From Caprella mutica (Eukaryota; Arthropoda; Malacostraca; Amphipoda; Caprellidae), in the NCBI GenBank assembly GCA_947561585.1, contig CANNZV010002306.1, positions 124,001-188,000 of the forward strand: a DNA stretch of 64,000 bases. The letters run 5' to 3'. Shown here in pieces: positions 59,555-64,000 of the stretch (position 1 is its first letter; every line of letters begins with the position of its first letter). Below the pieces are notes generated by a model, which was not told where the DNA came from, did not search any database, and saw only the letters and a list, made by a program, of their open reading frames with translations. Both the position numbers and the translations under genes were made by a program.

Positions 59555-60410
59555 GTAGTTACTTTGTCTGTCTGCCCTAATCCGCTCAATCATCTTTTTC
59601 CAAGCGTTTTTGTTTGCATTAATTAATTCTGTATCTTCGTTTCCCATGAAATTTTCCACCCATTTGGGTCGCTATGAGGCGAGGAGCATTATCCAATTAT
59701 ATTCTGAGCATCGATGCTGTAGGTTGCCGTCCAAAAAACCGTTCTATCTATAGAAACAGCAAAACGTTGACAAGAACGTTTTCCAGCTCACTGAACGTGA
59801 ACAAAATCGTTACCTGGCAACGATGTGTGGCAACTGTGTGCGTGTGTATGTATGTGCGTGAGAAATGTGTGCGCGAGTTGTAAGTTGTGTGCATTTTTCT
59901 GAATCAGTTACCTTTTGGCATTGGTGAGAGGAGGCGCGTGGTGCCACAGCTCTTCCAGCACTCTGTGTCGCTGTCTATTGTGTACCCATGGACTATTGTG
60001 ATGTTGTTGTTCCTTTTTGACCGGGAAAACCTGATGCTTTGGATTACTTAGCCTCAAAAACTTCTGTTTGTGTTAAGTTATGTAAAACAGTTTGGTTGAA
60101 TAATTGCAAGTATATATGTGCTGGATTTAGGACATGTGGTAGTTTTTACATTTGACAGTTAGTGTGTACCTATGTTGTGCCTGCCGTGTTATTCATTCGC
60201 CTTGCGAATTCACGCCGAAATTCCAGTTCTGTTTATATTAATTCTCTCACCCGCTCTTAGGTTTTAATAGTTAATTTAAATTTTAACAGAGTGGCCCGTC
60301 TTGGTGCTCTCTTTTAATACTTTAACCGCGTTTTTCAATGAAGAAAATAAGATTTTAATAAAAGGACAGGAGTGAAGAACCTTCTTGTGTATTTTTAATT
60401 ATTGTGACAG
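59555..60410. other. Less AT-rich stretch upstream of the 60.4-kb exon
   Basis: GC content rises between about 59600 and 60010 (GGCGCGTGGTGCCACAGC, GTGCGTGTGTATGTATGTGC). It may hold a promoter and non-coding first exon for the candidate gene at 60426. On the minus strand, 59665-59570 reads RPKWVENFMGNED and then WKKMIERIRADRQ, a short open stretch that could equally be a retroelement relic. I make no firm call. Confidence 0.35.
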
Positions 60411-60425
60411 TTTATCGTAACGAAG

Positions 60426-60498
60426 ATGAAGAGAGAAGAGGCGTACAGTAAGATGCCTGGCATCGAACCTGCACCCATTCTGGACAGTGTTGATAAAT
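60426..60498 (+). CDS. Candidate first coding exon of an unrecognised gene
   Basis: An acceptor-like TTATTGTGACAG ends at 60410. ATG at 60426 then starts MKREEAYSKMPGIEPAPILD plus SVDK and one base, ending at the donor T|GTGAGTG (60499). Codon use and GC are coding-like compared with the surroundings. The remaining exons would lie beyond 64000 or are unseen, so the gene extends past the window. I do not recognise the protein. Confidence 0.5.
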
Positions 60499-60563
60499 GT
60501 GAGTGTATATAAAGGGGTGGATATTCAATTGCCGACACTTCTAATGTAGCGATAGTAGACATT

Positions 60564-60705
60564 AGGGTAAATAATGAATTACCGGTCAGTTTCACTTCTT
60601 CGGTCAAATATGAAACAACTATATAAATTAATTAAATTATTATTATATCGTTTCTCTTATATGACGAAGATGTGGAGCTGACTTTTAATTCGTAACTTTC
60701 CCTAG
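60564..60705. mobile_element. MITE of the TATCGGTCRGTT family
   Basis: AGGGTAAATAATGAATTACC plus GGTCAGTTTCACTTCTTCGGTC is mirrored by GACGAAGATGTGGAGCTGAC plus ...AATTCGTAACTTTCCCTA. It lies in the presumed intron after the exon at 60498. A further half-copy is at about 60870-60912 (GAACCGTCCGATAGATCGGA). Confidence 0.75.
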
Positions 60706-61011
60706 TATCAATTTATGTTGGTGCCGGTAATTGGATATATACTATATATTAACTGTATTATTTTAGTTCATAAATTTCATATAGGTTCATTTGGATCATA
60801 TCATATGTAAAAAGTATAGATTATTGTTTTAATTCGTCATTTAATAATTCTCTATTTCTTGGCATATGTTCGAGAATGTAGAACCGTCCGATAGATCGGA
60901 ACTCACACTATACTTCAGTTCTTTCTTTTCCAATTCCTATAGATATATTTTCAATTTGATTATTCACTGATTATTGCAAGTTGTAGATAATCATTAAGAA
61001 GAATTTATTAA

Positions 61012-61292
61012 TATACTAGTGTACTTTCCCGCTAAAAATAACGGGTTATCATCAATACCATTTATTACCCGTTATTAGGTTACTTTTGATGAATTCAATT
61101 AAAATTAAATTTTCTGCATAGTCTAATTTATTTTATACAGTAGATTAAATATATTAAAAGTTTTAATAAAAACAGGGGAATTTAAATATTAAGTCAATAT
61201 ACTCCCGTGCGTATCATAGTTACAATCTCCATGTTTAAAACCCGTCGAGTAGAAGTGGACACCAAATAAATTAATAAACACACAAGGGAAAT
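61012..61292 (+). repeat. 280-bp dispersed repeat, copy 2
   Basis: It starts ACTAGTGTACTTTCCCGCTA and follows copy 1 (58908-59190) through ATTACCCGTTATTAGGTTAC and AAAACAGGGGAATTTAAATA to AACCCGTCGAGTAGAAGTGG. Small indels separate the two. Confidence 0.72.
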
Positions 61293-61517
61293 TATTAGTA
61301 TATATCATAATTTTATCTAGCTTTATCTATTGGAGTTTTTTAATTTTCAAGTCTCCAAAACGGTAATGATATGTTAGTAATCGAGTATTAACCACCTTGT
61401 TAAGAATAATATGTATGTAATACCTGTCAAACATTTTAGTTGCTATTTTATTATGACTTGTACTATTCTTTATATTGAATTATTTTCTGGTATTAATTTG
61501 CCGTTACTTCCCAGTTA

Positions 61518-61717
61518 GGATCAGTTCCGAATTATCGGACAGTTCCACATCTTCGATCATGCAAGAAAAGGTGTTTAGTAATTATTTCATTTTTATTGGT
61601 ATCCATGATGTCTGCAGGTATCATAGATACTAATAAAAATAAAAGTTGAAAGATAATTTTTTTATCGTAATCGAAAAATGTGCAACCGTCTGTCCGATAA
61701 TTCGGAACTTGCCCTAT
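61518..61717. mobile_element. MITE of the TATCGGWCAGTT family, long copy
   Basis: CCGAATTATCGGACAGTTCC plus ACATCTTCGATCAT is mirrored by ATCGAAAAATGTGCAACCGT plus ...CCGATAATTCGGAACTTGCCCTA. The inner region (ATTTTTATTGGTATCCATGA against TCATAGATACTAATAAAAAT) forms a second stem. It is about 200 bases. Confidence 0.8.
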
Positions 61718-62183
61718 CCACTGCCTTCAAATGCGTTGAAATAAATCAATAAAGAGAATTTATTTTATTGGCTAATTTAATTGTCTTAATAATAGATAAT
61801 TAATGCAACTTGATAAGTTACATTAGCCAAGTCTTTTGCCTTATTTACATGGTGCATGAGACAGCCTTTTCCTTCTATTTGGTTTAGGGTAACTCCATTC
61901 CCCCATCCCTTGCTTTGTGGGCACCTCGTACCGACCCCACATGGGTATAAAGAGGTGGTGGGTTGGGGTGGGTCCTTTTTAGCAAACTGAGCTTCTTTTG
62001 GTGTCTGTGTACTACGCTATAAAAGAGTTCTGTTTTGGATGTTTATGGGCTAGCTCTATATTATTAATGTTGAACTCTGTGTAAACGTTAGATGTTATTT
62101 TTAATGGTATTGTGTAAAACTTTAAACAATGCGTTTGTTGTGATATTTAAAATTATATTTTCTTGAATTAAATTATCCCTTTT

Positions 62184-63257
62184 CGAAGATGGAAATTATT
62201 CCTATTTGATATTTTGAAGATGGATACTATCCCTATTCTATATTTTGAAGATGGATACTATCCCTATTCGATATTTTGAAGATGGATACTATCCCTATTC
62301 TATATTTTGAAGATGGATACTATCCCTATTCTATATTTTGAAGATGGATACTATCCCTATTCTATATTTTGAAGATGGATACTATCCCTATTCGATATTT
62401 TGAAGATGGATACTATCCCTATTTGATATTTTGAAGATGGATACTATCCCTATTCTATATTTTGAAGATGGATACTATCCCTATTCGATATTTTGAAGAT
62501 GGATACTATCCCTATTCTATATTTTGAAGATGGATACTATCCCTATTCTATATTTTGAAGATGGATACTATCCCTATTCTATATTTTGAAGATGGATACT
62601 ATCCCTATTCTATATTTTGAAGATGGATACTATCCCTATTCTATATTTTGAAGATGGATACTATCCCTATTCTATATTTTGAAGATGGATACTATCCCTA
62701 TTCGATATTTTGAAGATGGATACTATCCCTATTCGATATTTTGAAGATGGATACTATCCCTATTCGATATTTTGAAGATGGATACTATCCCTATTCTATA
62801 TTTTGAAGATGGATACTATCCCTATTCGATATTTTGAAGATGGATACTATCCCTATTCTATATTTTGAAGATGGATACTATCCCTATTCTATATTTTGAA
62901 GATGGATACTATCCCTATTCGATATTTTGAAGATGGATACTATCCCTATTCGATATTTTGAAGATGGATACTATCCCTATTCGATATTTTGAAGATGGAT
63001 ACTATCCCTATTCGATATTTTGAAGATGGATACTATCCCTATTCGATATTTTGAAGATGGATACTATCCCTATTCTATATTTTGAAGATGGATACTATCC
63101 CTATTCTATATTTTGAAGATGGATACTATCCCTATTCTATATTTTGAAGATGGATATTATCCCTATTCTATATTTTGAAGATGGATACTATCCCTATTCG
63201 ATATTTTGAAGATGGATACTATCCCTATTCGATATTTTGAGGATGGATACTATCCCT
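62184..63257. repeat. 31-bp minisatellite, ~35 copies
   Basis: The unit is GAAGATGGATACTATCCCTA plus TTCKATATTTT. Copies are nearly identical and differ essentially at one K (T or G) position, with rare changes in the first and last copies. No transcript or protein is implied. Confidence 0.95.
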
Positions 63258-63725
63258 GTATTAATTGGAGCACTGTGTAACACTGTGTCAGTCTCGCATC
63301 CACTTGCTTTACAGTCTCCATTGTGCACTGGTACAGTACAATGAGATTGTTTCTCATTGTCATTCAAACTATTGTTACCGGGCAACGAAAAGACCGGGTT
63401 GAGAGCAGAGGGGGATACTGTACCGGAATTACGCAGTACCGGATATATACGGGATGCACGAATACCCGAAAAAAGGAATTATAAATAGAAATATATATAT
63501 ATATTACAGAAGGGTTAAAAATGATATTAAATCATTCTCATTTCATTTTTTAGGCTAATCTTCCATGTCCCCACCATAATATCTGACAGCTAATTAGTCA
63601 ATCACCCTCCATATTGAAAGGGGCGGGTAAAGACCGCTTCTGTTCATTTGGGCGGTTTTTTCGTGGTTGTTTTTTCTCTCAATGAGTTGGTCTGTTTGAA
63701 AGGTTCGAGGATTATATTCGCTTGC
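63258..63725. other. Unassigned sequence between two arrays
   Basis: The minus-strand frame at 63194-63385 overlaps the array end and has no known domain. GTACCGGAATTACGCAGTAC and similar words at 63420-63445 form small dyads. No gene is supported. Confidence 0.4.
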
Positions 63726-63730
63726 AAACA

Positions 63731-64000
63731 CTCACTATTGTGATGCTAAGCACTTTGCGGGCATTGTGCGCCATGTACTATCGGCACACTGTGATAGTAC
63801 TATCGGCACACTGTGATAGTACTATCGGCACACTGTGATGGTACTATCGGCACACTGTGATGGTACTATCAGCTCACTATTGTGATGCTAAGCACTTGGC
63901 GGGCATTGTGCGCCATGTACTATCGGCACACGGTGATAGTACTATCGGCACACTGTGATAGTACTATCGGCACACTGTGATAGTACTATCGGCACACTGT
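63731..64000. repeat. 22-bp array within a ~142-bp higher-order repeat, running off the window
   Basis: The unit ACTATCGGCACACTGTGATA plus GT has complementary ends (ACTATC/GATAGT). Four or so units alternate with a spacer of about 55 bases beginning CTCACTATTGTGATGCTAAG (63731 and 63873), giving a period of about 142. The array is cut by the window end. Confidence 0.88.

Noticed and set aside
62016..62026. TATAAAAG sequence as a possible core promoter
   Set aside because: A single TATA-like word in DNA of this AT content is not evidence, and no coding exon follows; a 31-bp array does.
63620..63665. AAAGACCGCTTCTGTTCATT..GGGCGGTTTTTT resembling a bacterial rho-independent terminator
   Set aside because: The surroundings are insect nuclear DNA. 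A short stem plus T run is expected by chance at this base composition.

Overview
The window looks like a repeat-rich, AT-rich insect nuclear genome segment. The evidence is two multi-exon genes with canonical GT-AG introns, one of which is the arthropod terminal-patterning gene torso-like, set in a sea of MITEs, decayed IS630/Tc1/mariner-type transposases and minisatellites. A hemipteran-like genome would fit the style, but that is inference. No bacterial, plasmid or viral gene organisation is visible. All calls are by eye; no alignment was run.

Genes. (1) 16383-22513, plus strand: a complete-looking nine-exon gene for a DDX31/Dbp7-type nucleolar DEAD-box RNA helicase of about 984 residues. 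(2) 24838-29239, minus strand: an eight-exon gene for a torso-like (Tsl) MACPF-domain secreted protein of about 645 residues. It carries an unusually long (about 330 residue) disordered N-terminal extension in its first coding exon. The two genes are convergent, with about 2.3 kb between their stop codons. (3) Two short first-coding-exon candidates, 48852-48894 and 60426-60498, both plus strand, each with an ATG and a strong donor. Their genes are not recognised, and their remaining exons are beyond the window or unseen.

Layout. 1-16 kb is intergenic and rich in mobile elements: a foldback with short terminal repeats (3.0-3.5 kb), MITEs at 4.2 and 7.1 kb, a TA-flanked 1.2-kb element (8.5-9.8 kb) abutting a TA-flanked 2-kb long-TIR element (9.8-11.8 kb) that itself carries a TTAA-flanked insert, then a cluster of CCAGTCTG-ended hAT-like MITEs (12.5-15.5 kb). 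16-29.3 kb holds the two recognised genes. 30-48 kb holds transposase relics, several large minisatellites (40-, 31-, 15-, 26-, 73- and 13/26-bp units) and MITEs. 49-53 kb holds a large palindrome and more CCAGTCTG elements. 53-64 kb is mostly AT-rich intergenic or intronic DNA with MITEs, a 43-bp array, a duplicated 280-bp repeat, a 31-bp array of about 35 copies, and a 22-bp array that runs off the window end.

The most informative observations are (a) several transposon insertions whose target duplications can be read directly, including one inside a transposase pseudogene and one inside a minisatellite unit; (b) an element type with a conserved core flanked by inverted arrays of 15-16-bp repeats, seen twice with different array sequences; (c) the N-terminal extension of torso-like; and (d) a MITE-derived 3' region immediately downstream of torso-like.
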